NCBI RefSeq assembly: GCF_004768545.1
Contig: NZ_CP038635.1
Location: 3,187,501 to 3,251,500, forward strand
Direction: 5' to 3'
Length of the DNA stretch: 64,000 bases
Source of the DNA: Cupriavidus oxalaticus
Lineage (GTDB): Bacteria; Pseudomonadota; Gammaproteobacteria; Burkholderiales; Burkholderiaceae
Positions 56,847 through 64,000 of this stretch are shown one piece after another. The notes beneath the pieces were generated by a model. That model worked only from the letters and a program-made list of their open reading frames with translations, ran no database searches and was not told the origin of the DNA. Positions within the stretch are counted from its first letter, which is position 1. Every line of letters starts with the position of its first letter. A program made the translations under genes and the position numbers.

Positions 56847-58514
56847 TTACCGCGCAATCGGCTTGTACCGAATCCGCTTCGGCTTGGCCCCTTCTTCACC
56901 CAGCCGCTTCTTCTTGTCCGCCTCGTATTCCTGGTAATTGCCCGGGAAGAACTCCACATGCGAGTCGCCCTCGAACGCCAGGATGTGCGTCGCGATCCGG
57001 TCCAGGAACCAGCGATCGTGCGAGATCACCATTACGCAGCCGGCGAACTCCAGCAGCGCATCTTCCAGAGCGCGCAGCGTTTCCACGTCGAGGTCGTTCG
57101 ACGGCTCGTCCAGCAGCAGTACGTTGCCGCCGGCGATCAGCGTCTTGGCCATGTGCAGGCGGCCGCGTTCGCCACCCGACAGCGTGCCGACCTGCTTTTG
57201 CTGGTCGCCGCCCTTGAAATTGAAGCGGCCGATATAGGCGCGCGACGGGGTTTCGTAACGGCCAACGGTCAGCACGTCGGCGCCGCCGGAGATTTCCTCG
57301 AATACGGTCTTGGTGCCGTCCAGCGCATCGCGGCTCTGGTCGACAAACGCCATCTTCACGGTCGGCCCGATCTTGATTTCGCCGCTGTCCGGCTGTTCCT
57401 TGCCGGTGAGCATCTTGAAGAACGTCGACTTGCCGGCGCCGTTCGGACCGATGATGCCGACAATGGCGCCCGGCGGCACCTTGAAGCTCAGGTTTTCGAT
57501 CAGCATGCGGTCGCCGAAACCCTTGCTGACGTTGTCGAACTCGATCACTTCGTTACCCAGGCGCTCACCGACCGGGATGAAGATTTCCTGGGTTTCGTTG
57601 CGCTTCTGGTATTCCTGGCTGTTGAGCTCGTCAAAGCGGGCCAGGCGCGCCTTGGACTTGGCCTGGCGGCCCTTGGGGTTCTGGCGCACCCACTCCAGTT
57701 CCTTGTGCAGGGCCTTCTGGCGCGCCGACTCGCTGGCCTCTTCCTGCTTCAGGCGCGCTTCCTTCTGGTCCAGCCACGAGCTGTAGTTGCCCTTCCAGGG
57801 GATGCCCTGCCCGCGGTCCAGCTCCAGGATCCACTCGGCGGCGTTGTCGAGGAAGTAGCGGTCGTGGGTCACGGCCACCACGGTGCCCGGGAAGCGCGTC
57901 AGGAACTGTTCCAGCCAGTCGACCGACTCGGCATCCAGGTGGTTGGTCGGTTCGTCGAGCAACAGCATGTCGGGGCGCGACAGCAGCAGGCGGCACAGCG
58001 CCACGCGGCGCTTTTCACCGCCGGACAGGTGGCCGATCTTCGCGTCCCACGGCGGCAGGCGCAGCGCGTCGGCGGCGATCTCCAGCTGCAGCTCGACGTT
58101 GTTGCCATCGCTGGCGGCCAGGATGGCTTCGTACTTGGCCTGGTCGGCGGCAAGCGCGTCGAAGTCGGCGTCCGGCTCGGCATAGGCGGCGTAGATCTCA
58201 TCGAGCTTCTTGCGCGCCTCGAACACGCCGCCCAGCGCCGCCTCCACCGATTCGCGCACGGTCTGCTCGGGATCGAGCTGCGGCTCCTGCGGCAGGTAGC
58301 CGATGTTCAGGTTCGGCATCGGCGTGGCCTCGCCCTCGATCTCCTTGTCGAGGCCGGCCATGATCTTGAGCAGCGTGGACTTGCCCGAGCCGTTCAGGCC
58401 CAGCACGCCGATCTTGGCGCCGGGGAAGAACGACAGCGAGATGTCCTTCAGGATGTGACGCTTGGGCGGAACGATCTTGCCCACGCGGTTCATGGTGAAA
58501 ACGTACTGTGCCAT
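56847..58514 (-). CDS. ettA: Energy-dependent translational throttle protein (ABC-F)
   Basis: A 555-residue ABC-F protein, the exact EttA size. Two ABC domains are present: Walker [12 protein letters not shown] and signature [16 protein letters not shown] in the first, [11 protein letters not shown] and [15 protein letters not shown] in the second, with the arm and the P-site tRNA-interaction linker between them (about 245-330). EttA binds the ribosomal E site and gates the first elongation step according to ATP level. The start [13 protein letters not shown] at 58514 matches the family. Confidence 0.96.
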   Translation of the reverse strand: MAQYVFTMNRVGKIVPPKRHILKDISLSFFPGAKIGVLGLNGSGKSTLLKIMAGLDKEIEGEATPMPNLNIGYLPQEPQLDPEQTVRESVEAALGGVFEARKKLDEIYAAYAEPDADFDALAADQAKYEAILAASDGNNVELQLEIAADALRLPPWDAKIGHLSGGEKRRVALCRLLLSRPDMLLLDEPTNHLDAESVDWLEQFLTRFPGTVVAVTHDRYFLDNAAEWILELDRGQGIPWKGNYSSWLDQKEARLKQEEASESARQKALHKELEWVRQNPKGRQAKSKARLARFDELNSQEYQKRNETQEIFIPVGERLGNEVIEFDNVSKGFGDRMLIENLSFKVPPGAIVGIIGPNGAGKSTFFKMLTGKEQPDSGEIKIGPTVKMAFVDQSRDALDGTKTVFEEISGGADVLTVGRYETPSRAYIGRFNFKGGDQQKQVGTLSGGERGRLHMAKTLIAGGNVLLLDEPSNDLDVETLRALEDALLEFAGCVMVISHDRWFLDRIATHILAFEGDSHVEFFPGNYQEYEADKKKRLGEEGAKPKRIRYKPIAR

Positions 58515-58651
58515 GGGTGCGTGTTGGTGTTGGTGCGGGAATGGCGGGAGTGTATCAGGCACGCCGGCGCGCGCTGCCGGCCCCAGCCAGCTTTGGCCCC
58601 CGCCGGTACAATGGCAGGTTCGACTTTCCGCTGATTTTCCGAGCCATCGCC

Positions 58652-58870
58652 ATGAGCAGACCTGCCCTGACCCTGAAGTTCAAGTGCAAGAAGTGCGCGA
58701 AACCCGTCACCCTGTACCTGCAGAAGACGTCCGCGTGCTCGCACATCACCCCGTACCAGGGCTTCTGCAAATGCGGCGAGATGATGCGCCACGCCACCGG
58801 CGACAAGGATGCAGTCGAGTCCTTCGTGAACTCGCTGGACAACAGCTGGATGCATCACCATCACCACTAA
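58652..58870 (+). CDS. Small Cys-rich protein ending in five histidines
   Basis: A 72-residue protein, likely a zinc ribbon: CKKCAK, then a Cys at about 29 and CKC at about 39-41 give four or five cysteines that can bind a metal. The extreme C-terminus reads WMHHHHH followed by the stop. It is preceded by basic [10 protein letters not shown]. Its neighbours (a downstream metallopeptidase 13 bases after its stop, and the divergent ettA) suggest no specific pathway. The sequence flows naturally into genomic DNA, so the His tail is native. I do not recognise a named family. Confidence 0.75.
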   Translation: MSRPALTLKFKCKKCAKPVTLYLQKTSACSHITPYQGFCKCGEMMRHATGDKDAVESFVNSLDNSWMHHHHH

Positions 58871-58883
58871 GCAGGCTGCAGCA

Positions 58884-59414
58884 GTGACGGAAACCTGGCG
58901 CCCCGCCGGCAAGGACCCGATGCGCTTCCTGGGCGGCTATCCGCCCGAAGTGCTCGACCAGGTGCGCGAACTCGCCGCCGCCGGCCGCCTGGGCGACCAC
59001 CTCGCCCGCCGCTATCCCGGCCGCCATACCGTGCAGACCGATCGCGCGCTGTACGACTACGCCACCGAACTGAAGCAGGAATTTTTGCGCAGCGCGCCGC
59101 CGCTGCATAAGGTCGGCTTCGATGCCACGCTCGACTCGGCGCACAAGGCCTTGGGCCTGCACACCGCGATCTCGCGCGTGCAGGGCGGCAAGCTGAAAGC
59201 CAAGAAGGAAATCCGCGTGGCGTCGCTGTTCAAGGAAGCGCCGACGGAATTCCTGCGCATGATCGTCGTGCACGAGCTCTCGCACTTAAAGGAGAGCGAC
59301 CACAACAAGGCCTTCTACCGGCTCTGCGAACACATGGAGCCGCGCTACCACCAGCTGGAATTCGACACGCGCCTGTGGCTGGCGTGGCGCGAACTGGACA
59401 AGGCGGGAAGCTAG
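58884..59414 (+). CDS. YgjP-like metallopeptidase domain protein
   Basis: A 176-residue protein with the zinc site HELSHLKESDHNKAFY (HExxH then a downstream His), the signature of the M48-like YgjP/DUF45 family. Relatives are putative metallopeptidases or, in one case, UTP pyrophosphatase. A GTG at 58884 is the earliest start and ATG 58920 removes 12 residues; the first is only 13 bases after the Cys-rich gene. Translational coupling to that gene is likely. The N-terminal 60 residues are basic and helical. Confidence 0.82.
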   Translation: MTETWRPAGKDPMRFLGGYPPEVLDQVRELAAAGRLGDHLARRYPGRHTVQTDRALYDYATELKQEFLRSAPPLHKVGFDATLDSAHKALGLHTAISRVQGGKLKAKKEIRVASLFKEAPTEFLRMIVVHELSHLKESDHNKAFYRLCEHMEPRYHQLEFDTRLWLAWRELDKAGS

Positions 59415-59512
59415 TTACAGCTTCTTCGCGAATCGTCGGCCGGATTGGCGAAGTCGCATTACCGCCGGCAACGCGGCGGTAATGCACCTCCGCTTGGTGT
59501 GACTGCGAGCCC

Positions 59513-59965
59513 TCAATGAACCTGCATGCCGCGCATGGCATGTATCCGCTCATGCTGCCGCTTCAACGCGTCATATTGGCGCTGAAGTGTCGCGCTGGCA
59601 TCGGGTGGCAGTGTCTTCATCATGACGGACTGATACTCGCGCCTGGCGGCATCTTCCTCGTGCTCGCACATTCCCAGCACGGCGTCGTCGTTGTTTGGCT
59701 GCAGCATGTGACGGAACGCCATCCAGCCACGGAACAGCGTGCCATTCATGGTGCCCCGGTCGGTCGGCCGGCCGCCCATGGCACTGACCATCGATTGCAA
59801 TTCCTTCACCGACGCCCGGTAGGTGTCCGCCGTAGCGGTCAGGATGTCGCGAAGCTGTGCATCGCGCACTTCACCGGCACCGCTCATGCAGGCCAGTTCG
59901 CTGTCCTTGCCAGCTTCGATCAGCTGGTTCAGCGCCAAGACAGTTTGTTGCTGGTTGTCGCCCAT
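59513..59965 (-). CDS. PA2169-type four-helix-bundle protein (DUF2383-like)
   Basis: A 150-residue all-helical protein beginning MGDNQQQTVLALNQLIEAGKDSE. The spacing of helices and the central motif YRASVKELQSMVSAMGGRP with FRGWM match PA2169/DUF2383 proteins, which have a ferritin-like bundle. A Cys in LACMSGAG and acidic residues might bind metal. GGGAGAATGCC is the ribosome site. The frame continues upstream to 60238 but the sequence there is unlike the domain. Relatives are often linked to stress; function is unestablished. Confidence 0.78.
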   Translation of the reverse strand: MGDNQQQTVLALNQLIEAGKDSELACMSGAGEVRDAQLRDILTATADTYRASVKELQSMVSAMGGRPTDRGTMNGTLFRGWMAFRHMLQPNNDDAVLGMCEHEEDAARREYQSVMMKTLPPDASATLQRQYDALKRQHERIHAMRGMQVH

Positions 59966-60336
59966 GGCATTCTCCCAACACGCATTCAGGCGACGCGCAG
60001 CTTTGGCGCCGCCAGGTAAGCCAAAGGAGGAACCGCCGCCGCGTAACCGGCCGTGAGAGCGGCGTCGCAGACGCCATCGACATGAATCAGCTGGTTCGCG
60101 CCGGGCCCCGTTTGCCTGCTCGTTCAGAGGTAAGGCGTGACTACATGATAGGAGATGGCTGAAGCCCGGCGGGATGGCGCCGGCGCCACGATCCCAAGGG
60201 GCTATGCTTGAGCGGCAGCAGGAGTACAAGCGGATCATGCGCCATCCACACCTTCAGCCCGGCGCACTCTGGCCGGCCCTCGTGCAGCGCCCCCCTCCCC
60301 CAGAGGGCGGCGACAGCGGAGCCTTAGACGGGCCGT
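59966..60336. other. Gene-free gap between the four-helix protein and UPF0182 gene
   Basis: The 371 bases contain only incidental open frames with no start signal and no similarity I recognise. A GC stretch (about 60286-60310, with CCCCCCTCCCCCAGAGGGCGG) may be a weak hairpin at the end of the UPF0182 transcript. Confidence 0.5.
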
Positions 60337-63066
60337 TCACCTTTGCCTGTCGGCACCCCCGCCCCCGAGCGCCTCAAGCAGCGGCCGCAAGGCATCGAGT
60401 TCCGCGCCGAAGCCGGCCCAGTCCCCTGCTTTCAGGCGCTCGATGGCGCGGTCATAGTGCGCGAGTGCCTCGCGCGCACGGGTGTTCGCAGCGCCCTGCT
60501 CAAATATCGCCACCGGGGCGGATCCCCCGAAAAGGGCCGCAAGGGCCGCGCCCAGGGTGTCCTCCATGGCCACGCGATCACCATAGGCGGCGATCACCCG
60601 CTTCAGTTCGGGTAACTGGCCGGACTCCGCGCGCAGGTAGAGCGGCGAGACATAGAGGATGGAATTCTCGATCGGCACGACCTGCAGATGGCCGCGGATG
60701 ACGCGCGAGCCCATCTGGTTCCACAGCGAAATCTGCTGCGAGATCTCGGTATTCTGCTGGATGCGCGCCTCGATCTGGAACGGCCCGTAGACCAGCTTCT
60801 CCTTGGGGAAGGTGTAGGCGACAAGCTTGCCGTAGTTGGGCGGATCGGAGCGCGCCGCGAGCCACGCGATCATGTTCTCGCGCTGGCTGGGCACCATCGG
60901 CAGCATGAGCACGAACTCGGCGCTCGCTTCCTCAGGCAGCCGCAGGATCATGTAGTAGGGCATCATCCGCTCGGCGGGCGTGTTCCCTGCGCTCATGCCC
61001 GACAACTGGCGCGGGAACTCCCAGAGATCCTCGCGGTTATAGAAGACTTCCGCCGCTTCCATGTGGTAGGCGCGGTAGATCTGCGCCTGGACCAGGAACA
61101 GGTCTTCCGGGTAGCGGATATGCCGCTGCAGGTCCCGCGGCATTGCGCCCAGCGGCCTGAACATGCCCGGGAAGATGCGCTGGTACACCCGCAGGATTGG
61201 ATCAGCGGGGTCGCTGACGTAGAAGTCCACCGTGCCGTTGTAGGCATCGATCACTACCTTGACTGCGTTGCGAATGTAGTTGTCGCCGTCGCCGGTGCCA
61301 GGCTGCGAGTAAGGGAACCAGCGGCTGGTGGTGTAGGCGTCCTGGATCCAGTAAAGGCGCCCGTCGCTTGCCACGATATAGGGGTCGCGGTCGAGGATGA
61401 GGAACGGGGCAATCGTGCGCACCCGGTCCCGGATGTTGCGATGGAGCAGGATGCGGCTCTGCGGCGTGATGTAGCCGCTCAGCAGGATATTGGGATCGTC
61501 GAGCTGCCAGGCAAACAGGACCCGGCGCGCCAGGCTGCCGACGTCGATGCCGTCGCGCCCGCGGTAGGCCGTATAGACGTTGTCCTTGCCCTTGGGGTAG
61601 TCGAACTCGGGCACACTGCCGTTGACGATGACATAGCCTTTGCCGCCTTCTCCGAAGTAGAGGCGCGGCTCGTGGATGACCGGGCCGCCGTCGGAGAGCG
61701 GTGGAATGTCATGCAGATAGAGCAAGGGCAGGCCTTCGGCGGATTTCTCGGTGACCGGCGACATGACCACGCCATTGCCATGGGTGAACAAGAGATGCAG
61801 GTTCACCCAGGTCTGGGCATTGGGCGGGATCAGCGCCGGCTCCAGCTCCCGCGCCGACAGCATGACCTGCTGGTAACCGGCGTCGAGTTGGTAGCGGTCG
61901 ATATCCGTCGCGAGGAACTTGTAATAGGTCCTGATCTCCTGCAGCTGCGCATAGGTATCGCGCAGCGGCTGCAGGTCCCACAGACGGATATTGTCGATGG
62001 TCGGGCGATTGGCCTGGAGTGAGGCAAGATTCAGGCTCTGTTCGACCGGGAACGGCTTTGCCTCGATCTGCGTTACGCCATAGGCCTCACGTGTCAGCGC
62101 GATATTGTGTTCGAGGTACGGCGTCTCCAGTTGCAGTTCGTTGGGCTTGACATAGAATCGCTGGAACAGCGCCGGATAGACCGTGCCGAGCAGGAACGCG
62201 CTGCCGGCCACCAGGATTGCCCCGGCCGCAGGCACCCGGTAGTCCCGCCAGCGCAGATAGGCCCATGAAGCGGCGGCAGCCGCGGCAGACAGGCTGCACT
62301 GCAGCCACAGGACCGGCAGCCCCACATGGATGTCGGTATAGCTCGCGCCGACCACGACGCCGTTGTCGCCATAGAGAAGAAGGTAGCGGTCAAGCCAGTA
62401 GGACCACGCCTGCAACGCGAAGAACAAGCCCAGCAACGCGGCAGCATGGATAGCGGCCGCCGCTGAAAGCCCGCGCGGCGGCTGGACCAGCGCGATATCG
62501 CCGCGCAACCCATAGACCGCGCCGGCAATCACTGCGCAGCAGCCCAGCAGCAGGAGCAGCCAGTTCCTGAGTGCCAGATACGCAGGCAGCGAGAAGAAGT
62601 AGAAGCCGATGTCCTTGCCGAAGATCGGATCGGACTTTCCGAATGGAACCTGATTGATGTAGCGCAGCGCAGTGTCCCAGCTCGACAGCTCTCCGACGGC
62701 CATCAGCAGCCCTACAAAGACGGCAACGCCGGCAATGGCGGCGCGCCAGGGCAGGCGCATCGCCATCTCGCCGACCGGTTCGCCCCGGGCCTCCGGCGTC
62801 CAGGCCTGCGCCTGCCTCGCGCAGCGGTGCGCCAGCCAGCCCGATACCCAGATCGCACCCGCCGACACGCCGAAGACGGCAAGCAACAGCACCGCCTGGG
62901 TCGAGAATATGGTGCGGAAAACCCCGGCGTAGCCAACGGAGGTAAACCACAGCCAGTCAACGATGAGGTCGCTGACGCGCCCGGCAGCGACCAGCGCGAC
63001 GATGACGGCCACTACCCAGGTCGCGGGGCGTCTCAGGCGCGTGGCATCCATCGCTGGCGAGCGCAT
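60337..63066 (-). CDS. UPF0182 family membrane protein
   Basis: A 909-residue protein, the family's typical size. Seven hydrophobic helices fill about residues 12-305, after which comes a large soluble part with the family's recognisable stretches (IDRYQLD, YGEGGKGYVIVNGSVPEFDYP-like YFGEGGKGYVIVNGSV, and a long RVIRGHLQVVPIENSILYVSPLYL run). The soluble part is likely extracytoplasmic. Function is unknown. Two close starts (63066 and 63051) are possible. It is divergent from the structured RNA and small gene to the right. Confidence 0.93.
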   Translation of the reverse strand: MRSPAMDATRLRRPATWVVAVIVALVAAGRVSDLIVDWLWFTSVGYAGVFRTIFSTQAVLLLAVFGVSAGAIWVSGWLAHRCARQAQAWTPEARGEPVGEMAMRLPWRAAIAGVAVFVGLLMAVGELSSWDTALRYINQVPFGKSDPIFGKDIGFYFFSLPAYLALRNWLLLLLGCCAVIAGAVYGLRGDIALVQPPRGLSAAAAIHAAALLGLFFALQAWSYWLDRYLLLYGDNGVVVGASYTDIHVGLPVLWLQCSLSAAAAAASWAYLRWRDYRVPAAGAILVAGSAFLLGTVYPALFQRFYVKPNELQLETPYLEHNIALTREAYGVTQIEAKPFPVEQSLNLASLQANRPTIDNIRLWDLQPLRDTYAQLQEIRTYYKFLATDIDRYQLDAGYQQVMLSARELEPALIPPNAQTWVNLHLLFTHGNGVVMSPVTEKSAEGLPLLYLHDIPPLSDGGPVIHEPRLYFGEGGKGYVIVNGSVPEFDYPKGKDNVYTAYRGRDGIDVGSLARRVLFAWQLDDPNILLSGYITPQSRILLHRNIRDRVRTIAPFLILDRDPYIVASDGRLYWIQDAYTTSRWFPYSQPGTGDGDNYIRNAVKVVIDAYNGTVDFYVSDPADPILRVYQRIFPGMFRPLGAMPRDLQRHIRYPEDLFLVQAQIYRAYHMEAAEVFYNREDLWEFPRQLSGMSAGNTPAERMMPYYMILRLPEEASAEFVLMLPMVPSQRENMIAWLAARSDPPNYGKLVAYTFPKEKLVYGPFQIEARIQQNTEISQQISLWNQMGSRVIRGHLQVVPIENSILYVSPLYLRAESGQLPELKRVIAAYGDRVAMEDTLGAALAALFGGSAPVAIFEQGAANTRAREALAHYDRAIERLKAGDWAGFGAELDALRPLLEALGGGGADRQR

Positions 63067-63379
63067 CGATCATGCTCCTTTGCCGCACTGTCGTCCGTGA
63101 CCTGCTTGCCTGTGCGATAGCTGCCGCGCGACAATGCGTGGGTCCGGGCGAATTGTGCAGTCTGATTCATTGTAGGCGAGACGATCGGGAGACAGCGAGC
63201 CGTGCCGCCGGGGAAGCCATGCAAAAGGCGCCAGCGCGCCGGCGTGGGCGGGTTGAGGGAGGAGGGGTTTCGGTGTTTGGCTATTTGCCGGCGAACGGCA
63301 CTCAGGCAGGATGCGGCGTCCGTATGGGAATGCGAAGTGTCTTATCGAATCGCGAGCCAAGGCGCGAGAGACTGAGGCC
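63067..63379. other. Non-coding upstream region of the structured RNA
   Basis: The 313 bases between the UPF0182 start and the first RNA hairpin show no credible gene; frames there are short and lack start signals. The last part is AT-richer (around 63275-63350) and could hold the promoter of the RNA. Confidence 0.4.
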
Positions 63380-63540
63380 GTCATCGAACAACGATGACCG
63401 GGTGTGGAAGCCCGCGTGTCACAGTTTGATAGTCGCCGTTGGCGACCTTCTTGCCCATTCGGGCTAGCCATTGCTTTATGGCGGGCCGGACGAGACAGCC
63501 GCAAGGCTGACCGGCATTGGCTGTGACACCGGGCTTCCAC
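63380..63540 (+). ncRNA. Multi-hairpin structured RNA, resembling phage C4-type immunity RNA
   Basis: GTCATCG/CGATGAC (63380-63398) is a leading hairpin. A long stem follows: 63404-63414 plus 63416-63423 pair with 63522-63540, 19 base pairs with only C63415 bulged. Inside it are GTCGCC-GTT-GGCGAC (63432-63446), GCCC-ATTC-GGGC (63453-63464) and a composite stem GCCGG/CCGGC (63485-63489, 63511-63515) capped by CAGCC-GCAA-GGCTG with a GNRA loop. A short frame, ATG at 63478, reads MAGRTRQPQG and stops. From memory this resembles the Icd-like/C4 antisense immunity region of P1-type phages; not checked. It ends 70 bases before the small gene at 63611. Confidence 0.62.
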
Positions 63541-63610
63541 CCTCGTTGTCAGGCCCGCCGCCCTCCCCTCACGTCGCGCGGCAGGCCTTCATCCAACGAT
63601 CGGAGGTCAT

Positions 63611-63799
63611 ATGTCGGGAAACTCGTTATCCACAGCGGCACGGCTGAATCTTGAGTCATTGGCGGCGGGCATCGAAGGCGTGCTTGGCATGCTGGACCAG
63701 TTGTGCGACGCATCCGAAGGCTGCTTCAGTGCGCTTTGCCTGCTTCGACTGTTGAAGGCGCAGCTGGAAGGCATATTGGCGGAGGAGCTTGCCGCCTGA
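63611..63799 (+). CDS. Small helical protein of unknown function (DUF1484-like)
   Basis: A 62-residue protein with a strong ribosome site (CGGAGG) six bases before ATG. It is amphipathic helix throughout (LNLESLAAGIEGVLGMLDQLCDAS, then LLRLLKAQLEGILAEEL) with two Cys around a SEGCFSALC turn. It reminds me of DUF1484 proteins of Ralstonia and Cupriavidus, though I cannot confirm this. It follows the structured RNA, so it may be controlled by it. Function unknown. Confidence 0.6.
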   Translation: MSGNSLSTAARLNLESLAAGIEGVLGMLDQLCDASEGCFSALCLLRLLKAQLEGILAEELAA

Positions 63800-63854
63800 C
63801 GGCCTTGGCCGCTGAAGGCTTGCCAGTCCCACTGGTAAGCCCCTGCCCGCAGCC

Positions 63855-64000
63855 TTACAGGAACCCAATCGAGAACCACGGCACCAGCGTCAGCAGCAAC
63901 AGCGCAATGCACAACGCCGCCATATGCGGCCACACGCGCGGCATGGCAACGTCCGGCGACACGCGCCCGATGGCGCAGGCGGCATAGAAGCCCACGCCGA
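63855..64000 (-). CDS. TRAP transporter large permease (C-terminal fragment, DctM type)
   Basis: Only the last 47 codons lie in the window. The sequence GVGFYAACAIGRVSPDVAMPRVWPHM followed by a final hydrophobic helix and PWFSIGFL matches the DctM C-terminus: last helix, then a short tail. DctM is the large membrane subunit of TRAP transporters for C4-dicarboxylates and similar acids. The start and the partner genes lie beyond the right edge. Convergent with the small gene at 63611. Confidence 0.8.
   Translation of the reverse strand, partial: GVGFYAACAIGRVSPDVAMPRVWPHMAALCIALLLLTLVPWFSIGFL

Noticed and set aside
58856..58870. The CATCACCATCACCAC stretch as vector-derived His-tag contamination
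   Set aside because: It is joined on both sides to natural chromosomal sequence with normal codon use and a downstream gene, and no cloning sites or vector sequence surround it.

Overview
The window is high-GC DNA with the gene content and order of a Cupriavidus/Ralstonia-type betaproteobacterium (Burkholderiaceae), most likely the main chromosome. The rpe-gph-trpEGDC string, a Bug-family binding protein, the hemA-prfA-prmC-grxD-ubiX string and the DUF2157/DUF4401/GDYXXLXY trio all fit that group. This assignment rests on recognised families and gene order; no database search was possible. Coding density is high. I found no rRNA, tRNA, CRISPR array, insertion sequence or intact prophage.

Layout. 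1-1760: an amino-acid ABC importer on the minus strand (ATPase cut by the window edge, permease, lipoprotein binding protein). 2081-4748: paaG-paaI-paaK for phenylacetyl-CoA catabolism, behind a TetR-type operator. 4860-6769: mltA, a small membrane protein and apaG. 7010-12936: rpe, gph and trpE-trpG-trpD-trpC; an unannotated 28-codon leader peptide with three Trp codons lies ahead of trpE. 13044-14762: a CYTH protein, ung and acylphosphatase. 14863-15224: a frameshifted remnant of an ABC permease. 15296-22796 (minus): FUSC membrane protein, M61 peptidase, AcuI-type reductase, dsbC and a UbiH-like hydroxylase. 22975-24618: a small secreted repeat protein and ychF. 24698-27341 (minus): a four-base-overlapping trio of uncharacterised membrane proteins. 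27477-33829: MTA/SAH nucleosidase, a small membrane protein, hemA, prfA, an Ala-rich lipoprotein, prmC, grxD and ubiX.

33949-38413 holds a Gly/Tyr lipoprotein and then a probable lysine-catabolic cluster: an ALDH7A1-type semialdehyde dehydrogenase and a saccharopine/lysine-dehydrogenase-like enzyme. Divergent from these are an Lrp-type regulator and a DapB paralogue that has lost the catalytic histidines. 38444-43643 (minus): a periplasmic protein, a ClC channel, a Bug receptor and an acyl-CoA ligase, with a divergent LysR gene at 43773. 44852-46724: HxlR regulator and MATE exporter. 46846-52744 (minus): a complete RND tripartite pump (adaptor, inner-membrane pump, NodT-type outer-membrane factor). 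52932-64000: a large exported repeat protein, a metallophosphoesterase, ettA, a Cys-rich small protein ending in five histidines, a YgjP-like metallopeptidase, a four-helix stress-type protein, a UPF0182 protein, an elaborate structured RNA element, a 62-residue protein, and the C-terminus of a TRAP large permease.

The items most worth following are the structured RNA at about 63380-63540 (it looks like a domesticated phage C4/Icd immunity region), the trp attenuation leader at 8511, the DapB-like paralogue in the lysine cluster, the triplicated module in the protein at 52932-55313, and the DGA-repeat protein at 22975.
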